DNA of 64,000 nucleotides from Thamnaconus septentrionalis. Lineage: Eukaryota; Chordata; Actinopteri; Tetraodontiformes; Monacanthidae. The DNA is taken from NCBI GenBank assembly GCA_009823395.1, contig CM020517.1, forward strand, positions 15,040,001 through 15,104,000, in the 5' to 3' direction. The notes beneath the pieces are model-generated. The model worked only from the letters and a program-made list of their open reading frames with translations, was not told where the DNA came from and searched no databases. The translations under genes and the position numbers were made by a program. This document shows positions 20,474-32,425 of the stretch, piece by piece. Within the stretch, counting starts at the first letter, position 1; every line of letters begins with the position of its first letter.

Positions 20474-23400
20474 AGTTGTAGTGAGTGTGAGATGTTATTT
20501 TCATGACGCTGTGTGTCAATAACTGTAGACTGATAAGCAAATGATTCATGCCTTAGTGTCACAATATAAGCTACAGGAGGCTCTGCGTTGCACGTTAAGA
20601 GCAAAGACGTACTTTTTGACTTTTTTCGCATTGTGCCGCAGCGCTGCGTGAGTGAAGCAGACCTCGCTGCTGAGCTCCTCTTAATGTGGAACGCCGGAGA
20701 AAATGTCCTGTAATATTACTCTGTGTGAGATAAAATCTGCCTCGCCAAGTCTACCATGACATGCAACTCTTAGCTGAAGGAATGCAGACTGAGCTTGCGC
20801 GCTTGTGCGCGTGCAGGCACCCACACACAAACACACACACACACACAAACACAAATCATCGCAGGAGGCTAATCTGCTTTGGCTTTCTCAATGTTGAAAC
20901 ATCAAAGGTGATACGAGCAACATTAAAGGTCCTGGTCAGCGGGTCACTCTGGCCTCAGTACTCTGTTCTGCCGGTTGCCAGGTTGGCACAGCCGACCCTC
21001 ACATCGTCAGAGTCACAATTGCGGTAATGGGACATTAGCGGGGAATTTTCATGGTGCAGCAAGAAGATGGAATTTAGAAAGATCTTCTCAAATGCACACC
21101 TCGGAAACTATTTCTTGTCGAGAAGGATTACACAACTGGTTGTGTTTGTTACTGATACTGGTGTGTTTAGTTTGAGACTCCACATGAGATTTCTCTCATT
21201 TTTAACAACTCAACCAATATGGTTGAAAATGGAGCTGTCTTTTTTTTTTCTTTGTTCACAGCTCTTCAGGCCAGTGGTGATATTTGATAGTCTGTGTTAT
21301 TATTGTAGTTGTGCTGCTGGCTGAGGAATTCTTATTGTTTTGAATTCTTGAATGTAATTATTATCAAATATAGATTTTTACTCACTTTCTTTTTGTTGTT
21401 TTTTTTGGCATACTTAGGTTTTTTCATGCCATTGTCAAGACCCCCTCCACTTTGTTCAACTGTGTTTGTGGCATGTTTTATTTTGTAACACAATTATTTC
21501 CAAACCACCTAAGAAGGATTTGTGTATTTTATCAACAACCACACTGTCAAGATTGAAGAGTATTTATTTGAGCGCTGATCACTATCAAATTTCCTGCAGG
21601 ATCGTTCAAACCTTTTGCCCTCACTGGGCTTCATGCTCTTTGTGGCGCTCTGCTGTCTTCGTGTTTCGTCTTGCAGCGCCTGTACCAGCCAGTCTGGCAT
21701 TCTGTGAGGTTACAAGATGTTTTTATAAGGCTTATTAGGAAAAAGCACTTTCCCTCAAGGGAAAAATGAAGTTTTCTTTGTTTACTTCACAAGCTAAAAC
21801 AGACGTGGAATGAGGCCGAGAATCTACCGACACATATTTGGAGCGTTCACATTTGGCTTTAATCTGACGGTTCTGTGTTGCCAAAAGGTCACCCCAGTAA
21901 GAATTATATTGCATTTATCTCCTAATTCAACACATGGGACCTCAGCTCTACCTTTATTACAGGATGCAAGTGATGTTTCAGTGAATATTTGAGGATATCC
22001 CAGATTTTGACCACATGTCCCTGCTGCTCTCCGTCTTATTATCATGCTTTTGGTCCAGGTTTTTATGTTGTAAATGTTAAGTCACCTACTGTTACAGCAG
22101 GAAAACATGACGCTCCCCAAACTCAGAACAAATGAAATCGACCTAAGGTGTTTGAAGGATTAGCTGCGCCAATTTTCAATGAACTGTTTAGAGGAGAGAA
22201 GGCGCGATATGAGTGAAAGAGATGTAGTTCTGATTAAATGACAGTAGGTGGTAGTGTTGGTGTCAGAATGGCGACAGCTGCAGCTCTTAAAAAGCTGTAA
22301 ACTTATACAATACCAGCTTCTGGCCAGAAAAGTGTGCATGCGTGTGCTTTCAAAAACGGTTACACCACTAAATCCAGGAGGTTATTATGTAAGCATGGGA
22401 TGGAACTTCACTGACACCGGTTGGTCCCCAATTCAGTTCAATGTAGCTTCAAATGAATTGATTTGACTGATTGATTTATTGTCAAGGAATGCTGTCATAC
22501 TTGCCAAAACAAACAAAAAACCCAAATAAAAAAGGCTATGGTAATAAAACAGTAATAACAAGGTAATAAATCACGATTGCCGTGCAGTAGGTCTGGTGTC
22601 AACATAATGCTCTCTTCACACACACACACAGGTCATGACAAATGACCCCGCCTGACCGGGGCCATGTTGTGGGTCAGTCTATAAAAGCAGACATCAATCA
22701 GGATGATGCATCGCTGATGCTGTCATGCATTTGCTCTGGTGTGCAACGGTCAACGGTCGACTCCGGCTGACAGACTTAAGGCCGGCATCTCGAGACTACA
22801 GAGGGTTTGCGGTGACCTGAGAGGAGCCTTTCGGAGCCGAAGGTGCGGCGTAGAACGACAGAGACGCAACGATTGATGCCTTTGCCAGACGGCCTTCTTT
22901 CAGCGCTCTGCTGTCTTGCTGTGAGGCGCAACTTGAAACTAAAAAGAACAAAATGTGGTCACTTCGCAGGGATGACGACGCTCCTGGAGTTTCAGTGCGA
23001 GGCCTTGCTGTGCCGACAGCCTAAAGAAGGTCTTAAGCCAATAATGCTGGATTGCATTGCAAGTCTGAAAAAGCTTCCTTTTTTTTTTTTTTTTTTTGCA
23101 AATATTCACCCCGCAGCCATGCATCTTTGGAGAAAATCAGTCGGGCTGCCTGCCGGTCACTTTGCATATCTGGACACAACATGGAGAGAAGATGAGATGA
23201 TTATTTATGACTTTGACGGGGGAATTATAAGAGGGAACATGTAATATTGTTGTTGGACCTGCTGCGACAGGAGGAGGAGGAGAGGCGGAGGCGGCGGGTT
23301 CCTGTCCAAACAGGCAACCCAAAACGACGATGTGGAAAAATCATCTTCAAAGTCTCTCATCAAACGTGTTTCATCAAACTCGTATCAGAATGCGTACACA

Positions 23401-23760
23401 AGCTGTTGCCGTTTACGATGCACTGTGAAATTACAGAGATTTCAGAACGCGTATAACAGCCTGCGGTTGTGCATCACAACTCGACTGCAATTTGATTGTG
23501 ACTGAGGCGATCTTAATGTTTGGTTCTCCTTAAAAAGGTCCCATATTACGCATAATTCTCTCGGCCAGTGTTGTTTTCCGATCATAATGTGGGTCCCTGC
23601 CTTGCGCATAAACTCCTCAGAAATTAGCCAAGTCGCTCATCCGCTTGTTTCGGTTGCCTCACTTCTCAGAAAGTGTGCACTAAAACACCAGTTCTGGTAA
23701 GTGGCATTTTGTGATGTCACGGAGGGCAGCTCTCTCTCTTTCCACCAGCTGAGGCAACAA
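20471..23760. other. Non-coding stretch downstream of the CD109-like gene
   Basis: No exon-like frame is seen on either strand. It includes a CA-rich tract at 20820-20850, a TATAAAAG at 22680-22687, a T18-type run near 23079-23097, and a segment at 23530-23735 that resembles 19965-20215 (shared GTGCACT(T/A)..AACAC and TTTGTGATGTCAC). Both look like degraded copies of one dispersed repeat. Confidence 0.5.
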
Positions 23761-24202
23761 TAGCTGCGTTTCTATTGGAGTTTTTCGCAAATAAAGTTTT
23801 TGCGAAATAAAAGTAATGTTTCCAAAAAAGTTGCGACTTGCAGGTGTTTCCATTGAATGGTGTGAAGCACATAAGCCGTAATTCTCGTAAAATCTCGTCC
23901 CGCGAGACCCCACTTTGAGGAGGACGGAGGAAGGAAACATTTTGTGTTTTGCAGCAGCTATTTAAATTGGTCACGTGACCCCGTACGTCACGTCTGGTGG
24001 CGTGTAAATGTGAAAAAGGTGTTTCCGTTACACTTTTGCGATATGCCTCTATATCGATACATCTGAAAAACCACCTCATGAGAGCGACAAAACCTTTCGG
24101 CCATATTTTAGAGGTTTTTCAAAGTTTCAGTGTTTCCATTAGCAGGTTTTTATTGTGATATTTAGGTTTTGCACAATTCCAAGGCTAATGGAAACGCAGC
24201 TA
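23761..24202. mobile_element. Miniature inverted-repeat element of about 440 bp
   Basis: Left end TAGCTGCGTTTCTATTG matches, with two differences, the reverse complement of the right end CTAATGGAAACGCAGCTA. Inside, TTTCCATT-type words repeat (near 23818, 23845, 24020 and 24131) together with TTTGCG/CGCAAA words, as in subterminal repeats of miniature DNA transposons. No transposase is encoded. A TA target duplication is possible (TA at both ends) but not decisive. Confidence 0.75.
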
Positions 24203-25278
24203 ACGATCACTGCAGGTCTTAATGCTCAGCGACGTTGTTTTGGCGAAGATCAGACGTTTCACATCATAATTTCAATGCGTCAACTGCCATCAGACTGATG
24301 TGTGAACTGTCAGTCAGACTGTGAGTGCAGAACAAGGCTTGTTTGTCACACGCAGCGCACTGTGTTTGGCGGAAGTAAATATGGAAGCTACCCAAGCCTG
24401 CGGGTTTAGACATTTCTAAATTCTGTGTCGGCAGCTGACAAATTATGATCACGTGATGATAAGAAGATTTCATTTCCTTTCCCCTGACTGGCTCCATCTG
24501 ATTATCTCCCGTGTTTATTTGCTCCACAGCCTTGCCAGGTCCCGCCTCCTGCCGGGCAGAATTGTGATGTCTGTCAACAGAAAAAAAAAGAAAAAAAAAC
24601 AACCAACCAACCAACCAAAAAAACAAAAACAAAAAAAAAACCCTTTGCCCAGATCTGTCAATGACTCTGCATGAAAACACCTGGCAAAATATACAAGAAA
24701 AAGGAAAAAAGTTGTTTCAAGTTTATCCACAAATTCGACTTCAATTCTACAAAAATGCACAAAATATCTCAAGAAAATGTCCAAAACCAAGGAAGGAAAG
24801 TTTCTTGAACACGATTGATTGTAATTACAAAATCAGTTTTAGAAAAGAAAAATGGACAGTCACACTGTACACATGGGAAATGATCCAAAAAACTACAAAA
24901 AGCAAAAACAAAAACAAAAACTGTTGCATATTCCTCTGTCATTGAAAGAAACTGAAGTGTGAATGCAGGCTGAGACCAACTGGCAACTGGTTTGATTTTT
25001 ATGGAAAACTATAATATTTTTCTTTTCTAGGGGCGCGGCGGTGGTGAGTTAATTGTGTCAAAAGGAAAGTTGTATCTTGCTTCCTGGTCCACCTGAATGA
25101 CCTCGCATTTGTTTTTCAAAGGCGCTCCGCTCGGCCGGGATGATGATCGTGGAAAATCCCTTTGAGCCTCGAGCTTCCCACCTGAAGGTTGAGTGTGTTT
25201 ACTCAAACCTGGGGGCGGACGTGTGCAGGCCGAAGCGTCTGGCCAGTCATCCTGCAGGAGGGAGCATCTCTGAACTCA

Positions 25279-25309
<31 letters not shown>

Positions 25310-27564
25310 AGCGCCCTCACCATCTCCGTAATGGGCTTGACGCCGAACAGGAGTCGTCTGCGAGCGAGCACGTGAGCACGGCCTGCCTTCGCCTGAGTCA
25401 CCGTCTGAGTTTGTGTGACGTGCACGAGCAGGAGCTGCAACAAGCCCCGCCCCCCCACCCCCGAGTTCTCAGCCTCTTGAAAATGTCTCACGGGGGGAAA
25501 GACAGAAATGCCAACGACTTTTATAAATAAATGACAAAATGCGCAACACACGCACACACATAAGCACGCAGGCGCGCACGCACACGTACACAGAGAGCCG
25601 CACAAACGCAAACAATCAAAAAGATGGGAACGCCGATGTGGGACGAGACTCCACCGCAACACGTGTTGTTGGCTTGGCAGCGTATTGAGTGTTTAACTTT
25701 GAAGGCATCTCCGTTAAATTCCTGAGGTGTGTAAAATATAAAATGTGTTGCTGCAAAAAAAAACAAAAAAACGACCTTTACACATCAGCGTTGATCCGTC
25801 TTTTGTCTCGCTTGTCAACAAAGAGGACACAAAGCGCTTTGCATCACACGGCTAAAAAAAAGCAGGCCCGAGCGGAGCGGAGAACACTTGGCACCACAAC
25901 AGACAACACAGCCGCATGCAAAACTATGTTTTTTAAATAAACATTGAAAAAAAGAAGTTGAGCAGGCACTTGAAGCTTGTTTTATGAGACTTTTTTTTTT
26001 TTTTTAACCAGACATCTTTTGATAGTTGATATACACTGGGGCGCCATAAAGGGTGGGGGGGTGGGGAGGGGGGCGTGAAAGATTCTATGGCTCCAGAACC
26101 AAGGAAGCCCAGTGTTAAATATGTAACTATGTACAGTATAGGAGGGTGGCCCAAACTAATGTTTAGTCATGGTGCCTGAAATTGCTAGTGGCGCCCCCTG
26201 GATGCATATATTTTTATATTTTTCAGCGTTCGGATACGACTGAACATTTCAGAATTAGGAAGAGAAGCTGTGATTTACTGTCATAGTGTAACTACAATTT
26301 ATGAAGCCCAGATTTTTGCTATATTTCCCTCTCTTAGCATACTAGCATTTGAAAAAAAAAATGAATACATGAAAATAAAACATAACTGTATTGACAATTG
26401 GTATTGGATCTAAATGGAAATGGAATTCTACGTCGGAGAATTCAATGTTTTTATTTTGAAATCTAGACAGATCAGGCTTTGACTTGTATCCCTGTTAATT
26501 AGTTTCATTATAAGAGTGCTGAAGATGAAAAATAGTCATTCACAGGATAATCGTGTCTTAAGTTTCGGCTAATAGCTAAGCTCCTTGTTCCTTCCCTGTG
26601 TCGTCACACAGAAGGTGAATGTTGACCATTTGTACTGTAGAATACTGCAGCTGCATGCAGTATTCACTGATATACTGAAAAAACTACATTCATCAATTGA
26701 AATGCAATGTTAGCTCGCAGTGTAATCGTAAACTTCCTGGCGGCTACTTAGCGTAGCTTCAGTCTCCGTGTTTATCCTCCTTTTCAGCGATGCAGGAAAA
26801 CCACAATCCTTTTTTTCTCCCTCTTTGCTTACCTACCGTGATTGTTTTTACTAGTTAGCAGCTTCCTGTTTGGTCCCAATGACCCCCCCATCCTCCACCC
26901 CCACCCACTCCCTTTGGTTGTTGTCAGCGCTCATGTAATTGAGCAGCGCAGTGTGTACAAAACGGCTCGCAATGACTGGCGACGAGACTGAACGTGTTTG
27001 ATTCGATTGTTAACACTGTGACGGCTGGGAAAACAGAAGAAGAAGAAGAAGAAGAGAATCAGTTTGAATAATCGCAAATCCAGTTGTCGGACCACCGCAC
27101 GGCAAATGATGGCGATCACTCAATCAGAGCAACGCTAATCTAAGATGACCGCTCGCAAAACACAATCCGGCTCTGATTCAAGTCTAAATGCGCTGCTTGT
27201 CATCACTTCTGCTTCCAGTCGCCTTCCCACTGACGGTTGCATCCCTGCGCCAGCTTTCATCTCACTCTCTTTTGTGCGAGTGGAACCGCCTCCGCGTTCC
27301 AGCTCTCCTCAGGCGAGGTGTTTTCGCCGCAGCGGAGCAAAGCGCGCGCCGCCGGGTGGGCGAGGCCTGAACCTTGGGTATCGGCCGCTCGGAGTGCGAG
27401 GGATTGATCGCCTGTTTTTTCCACCCCGTCACCGTCTGTGCGCTCTATCAGCCAGGATTCTGCTGAACTTTGTTGTTGTTGTACGTGTGTGTGTGTGTGT
27501 GGAGAATGAGTAGTGACTCACAGAGGACGGCAGACTAAACCTAGCTTGTCATTCACGCGCGACG

Positions 27565-27596
<32 letters not shown>

Positions 27597-30500
27597 GCAC
27601 AGGCGCGCAGAAGGGGACCAAACGCCTGACTCAAGACGTAGGTATGACATCTTTCACCGAGGTGCTCTCCTATGGTTTTCCACTCATTTTTCACCGGGGT
27701 CAGTTTTGCTACCCTAGATTCAGCTGTCACACATTTCCTCAACCTTGCCGGCCAATTATAGTAACCAGAAACAGGTGGCGATAGGTCTCGGCAGTGGGTA
27801 TGTGCGTTTTTCTTCTTTTTTTTTGGTGTGTGTGGGTGTGTGTGTGTGTGCACTTGCACTGAACGTAAAGACCGAGACGGAGAAGGCCGAACAGAAGGCA
27901 TCAAAGATTGAAAGATTGAAGATCAGCGGGAGCCTTATGAAAACATCCCGAGTGTGTTTGCACAGACACATCTGACCGACGTGGATTATTATCCGTGCAG
28001 GCTGCAGAGAGAGCGGCGGGTTCCTGCAGTCTGATTAGGACCCAAACACTTGTCTGCAGCGTCTGGATGTGTCTGGCCGCGTCGGCCGCTTTGATTACGC
28101 GCATCAGGCATGAAGCACACGCGACGTTGAGGCCGGCACGCTGCAGTAGCCGGGGCAGGATTGATGAATGGAAGCGGGCTGGGAAAATAAACGCTCCCGT
28201 TCTGTTATTCCAGTGACGTATGTCTCGATTGCTGATGAAGGCCCAAATGGCGGAGTTGTAAAAAAAGCAGCTGGAAATACTCAAGGTGCGCCTTCGGATG
28301 GAGCGCGCTGAGTGAGATGACCCTTTTTTGTCCCGTCGTCATTAAAGACTTTCAGTCCCGGATTTTACACGCATGTGAAAATATACTTTTGCAGGATATG
28401 CTTTGTTACTATCGATACAAAATATATTATAGAATGTCAGTCTTTGAATACAGTGTGTTTCCATGAAGCCTTTCAAGATGCGCTAAGAATAAATTTGAAT
28501 TATAAACTTCATGGAAATAGCTAAATAATTCTAGTCTTTTTTGAAACAAAACTACTGCACAAAATGTTTTATGTCCACCTGACCTGTTATGGTTTCCCTC
28601 CCCAATGTTTTTTTTTTTTTTTTTTTTTAATGACAAACAGCCACACAGCAGTGTCCTATGAGCCAATTATGTTTTGTGTCGTCTTATTAATATGGATCAT
28701 TTCATGGAAATGCAACTCATGTGCAACACAAGCAAATTCTTCACCTCGGAAATGCAACTACAGCTACTGTATATTAACTTTCTGCTCGATAACAAACAGC
28801 ACGCCTTTAGATCAAACAGCCACTGTTGTCTGCAGATCTTCCTCTGGCATCTGTCTTGCAACTCCTTCTCAGGAGCCTGCTTTGAATTATCACCACAGGG
28901 GGTGGTGCTCATCTCCCAAGCCTTAATCCTGACCTTTCTGGAGGAGGGCCGGTCTGCTTACATTTGCCTTCACCAGGAAATCCCACAGGGGAGGTGGAAG
29001 AAAGACCGCTGTGTCAAATTTTGGAAGAATTTTATTTGGTTTTGGCAGTACAATTTTAGTCTGTCAAAATGCTAGGCGGTAAATTAAAATTACAACAATT
29101 GCAACACTTACAGGACTCTCAGAAAGTCTGGCAAAACTTCCTGCAGTCCAACAAAACCCAGAAATTAAAATGATATTGCCACAAAGGCCGAGGATCAACA
29201 ACATAAGCTAGGAAATTAAATTGGGAAACCACTGGGTTACAGTATGGTGACCCTTGTCCTATTAGCGCAGGCAAGCGCTCCTTGGGGGTTGTTCCAAACT
29301 GCTGGAGACTGGTACCATTAAGACCTTGCAGAGGATGGAGCCTCTGCGTCACCATGGCACAGTGATGGTACAGTGATGGCTATAATATGTTATGAAAGAG
29401 TTTGAAAAAAAAAAAAAGGAAATGAAAAGCTCCATTGTAAGTACGATGGACAACCTTGGAAATATTCAATATTTTATTTGATATGTTTATTCGTTTTTTT
29501 TTTTTTGTAGGAAACTGGCTCTTTGAACTGGCTGCTGCTTCCTACCCGCCACTAGTTTAAACTTGGAAATGTCATGTGTCAGGAACTGAAGACTGAGGCT
29601 CAGTCAGATCGAGTTAAGTCAGGCAGAGAGGTCAGAATGGTTGAGTCAACAGCAACATCTTTTGTTATTTATTTAATTTGTGGCAGGCAGTGGTTAAACC
29701 AGATCTGTTGCTGTGAAACATCCAGCCATGTCTTTTGGGATGCTACACAGACAATCTTTGCTTGGAAACTTTGCAGTTGTGAGTTATGGTATTTTCTTAT
29801 TGGATAACTCGTGTGTGTGTGAAACAAAACAGACAAGCACAGTTGAAGTTTGGCTCACGTGTTTTGAGTCACCCAAATCTTTTGTGTGTCTTAGATTGTT
29901 TTTAGAATTGGAAAAATGTTTCAGGCCAGACGTTTTAGACCATGTATCCTTCAATAGACCTCCAGCACACAACCGATTCAATCCTCTGTTTACATCCTCC
30001 TGTATGAGTCCTGCCAGAGCTGATGTTTCCTTCCACAAGTTCAGGAGGGCTCAAACACAAGGTGGGTTCAGATTGAGCGACAGACACCTGACTACCATCA
30101 GAGGTATCAACAGCCTCTGTGGTATGACAGTGGCTTATTTTGTTTTAGCACATACTTTCTGAAAAGCAAAGCTAGCAGAAGTTGTGGAAACAGATGAATG
30201 TGTCCATGACAGACAGAAGACAAGTTATTACGCATTAGAAAACACAATATGGCCCACAAGGGACCTTGCAAGGTTTTGATGTTGAGTCAAGAATCCAACC
30301 ATCGGACGTTGTTTCTGAGACACATCCTGCTTCGACACCAGAACCACGGCCTCCCGCTGTGCAGCGTCTGCTCCTCTCCGTCTTGTGATGTCAACAAGGC
30401 TGATCTTCCCGGGTAAATATTTCCTGTCATGGTTTGAGTGGTTTTACAGGACGGCGAACGGCAGCAAAGACGGGAGCATATTTCCATTTTGCTGCATCCT

Positions 30501-32286
30501 GCCTCAGGAGTGGGAGACAGAGTTACAGGGGGCACCCCGGGTGGACCCAAACATGATGATCATAGCTAGAACCTTCAGGGTGGAGGACGTTACCACGCCG
30601 TCAGCACCCTCGTCACCGTGGATACACAGCAGTCGCATCCTTATGGATGCAATATTTTGTCAGCAGGTCGTAAATCCAGATGATACAGGACATCAGGGGA
30701 GCAGTCAGGAAGATTTGGGCGGCTCCAAAGTCTGGTTGCTGACAGAGAGGACTAAGAAAACACTGCATCAGAGAAATAAATTATGGTCTGTTTATCATTT
30801 TTTTGGCCCAGAGATTAAGTTGGTGTGAAGGTTTCACTCCCTCCCTGTCTGTCTGACAGAGCAAACTGTTTGCGTAGGGTTGAAACCTCTCGAGACTGGT
30901 TGATTTCAAGTGGCGCTGAACGTTTTGTCAACTCGTCAACGCCAGTCTTTCAAAAAAAAAAAAAAAAACACCTTCATCTTCTTTCTTAAATAGTTCAGAT
31001 ATGTTCAGACACTTCAGTAGACGTGTGCGCGGCCCATGGACTTTGCACGACAGGCGGATCGATAAGATCTCTGCCGGAATTCCATGCGTCCGTTTCAGAA
31101 ACCTCTGGAAAACATTTGCTCTTGGGTCTGAAGATTGCATTGGACTCCACAACCAATCAGCTTTTTGCGTGATGGGTTAGTTTTCAGGTTTATATGGATG
31201 ATTCCAAACGATTTTACATGATCCCAGTAGTTAAGAGTATTAAATGTTGTATCTGGAGAGCAGCCCCAAACGTGTAGTGTTCTCTCAAAACGTCCTTCTG
31301 TTCATGATGGAAAGAAGAGAGTTACGTGTGTCACGTGTAACCCGAGCTCTGCAGATGCAACAAGCAGGCACCCGTGAGGCCGATTAATGATGACCACATC
31401 TGAGTCAACCATTATTTTGGTCTTTGAAAGGTGTGCCGCCGCTTTCATTTATTCGGGCGGGCATCGCGGACGAGCACTCCACCCATGGGGAAGCTTGTAA
31501 ACACATTAGACACCTCGAGGGCGCAGGGAAACACACCCAGTCTGTTCGTATTCCTCTCCCTCACTTAGCCGTAAATCCCGCTGTCAGCCCGGAGGTGTTT
31601 AAAGACGAGTGGAGCGCTCGCCGCGGCAGACAGACACAAGAGGAATGTCAGTCAGGATAACATGTGTGACTATCTGGAAGAGAGTCAAGCATGGGCTGAT
31701 GGACAGCTGGGAGCTGCGGAGACAAAAACACAAGGAGCTTTGAAGGTTCTTGGAAAACATTATCTGCAATTTCCAACAGGCCTCTCTACACGTTTAGGAA
31801 AGCAAAATGATTAAATGACTCGTTATTCTTTGTCTCCAACTTTGGAACACAGGTAGATGCCTGAGGTACATTGTCATTCGGAAACCAGTGAGCATCTTGT
31901 GAGTTGGGTCAAAGGCAGGAAGTGGGTGCTGAGAGAAGCCCTTAAAAAGACACAAGCTGAGAGCCGAGCTGCTGCAGTGAGGTATTTATTGATGCCGCAC
32001 TTGTGACTGTTTAGTCAGACTCAACAAATGAAAAGCAAAGAATGGTACTGAAGGGGTTCAACCATGGGGACACAGAGCCTTAGTCTGTCATGACCCGAAC
32101 CATCCAAACGCTGTTTTTCTTTTAATGGGTTCTGGATGTATAAAAGAAATCCAGGGGAGATGTTCCACATGATCTGCCAGGCTACTTTGATTCCCATCAC
32201 TTGGAATTTACATAATGTGCTGTACGTTGTTTTAAAGTGATTCCTCATTTTTGAAAAAAAATAAAATAAATGAATGGAAAATGGGC
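24203..32286. other. Non-coding stretch, 8 kb
   Basis: No convincing coding exon. It contains the A-rich/AACC tract at 24570-24640, the GCC repeat, a (GAA)n at 27035-27055, GT repeats near 27487-27502 and 27832-27850, an AC repeat at 27571-27597, T- or A-runs at 28608-28628, 29406-29417 and 30952-30968, and a moderately CpG-rich patch at 27240-27420. The frame at 30385-30828 (147 codons) shows no motif or splice structure I can support. Confidence 0.6.
25281..25309. repeat. (GCC)n trinucleotide repeat
   Basis: About ten GCC units, producing poly-Ala, poly-Pro or poly-Arg frames depending on strand and phase. No exon borders or protein-like context surround it, so I do not call a gene. Confidence 0.95.
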
Positions 32287-32425
32287 CCTGTGATGAACTG
32301 GTAACTTGTCCAGAGTGTGACCCTGCCTTCACCCTATGACAGCTGGGAGAGGCTCCAGCAGACCCCCCGTGACCCTGGAACTCAGGAATAAGTGGGTATT
32401 GAAAATAGATGGATGGATGGATGGA
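32287..32425 (+). mobile_element. 3' tail of a fish LINE/SINE-type repeat ending in GATG units
   Basis: Contains TGATGAACTGGTAACTTGTCC, then GACAGCTGGGAGAGGCTCCAG, then CCCCCGTGACCCTGGAAC, and ends in GGATGGATGGATGGA (32408-32424). This order is the tail of a repeat found throughout teleost genomes; a GATG tail is described for Rex3/RTE-type LINEs. The body is missing, so it is a 5'-truncated insertion. Confidence 0.7.

Noticed and set aside
25140..25662. Frames with poly-Ala, poly-Pro and poly-Arg on both strands
   Set aside because: All derive from the GCC repeat at 25281-25309; nothing outside the repeat looks coding.
26034..26115. Possible 82-bp inverted-repeat element with CACTGGG-like ends
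   Set aside because: The inverted match is only about 7 bp and the flanks do not give a clear target duplication.
30385..30828. 147-codon open frame
   Set aside because: Translation shows no recognisable motif and no neighbouring exons; treated as chance.
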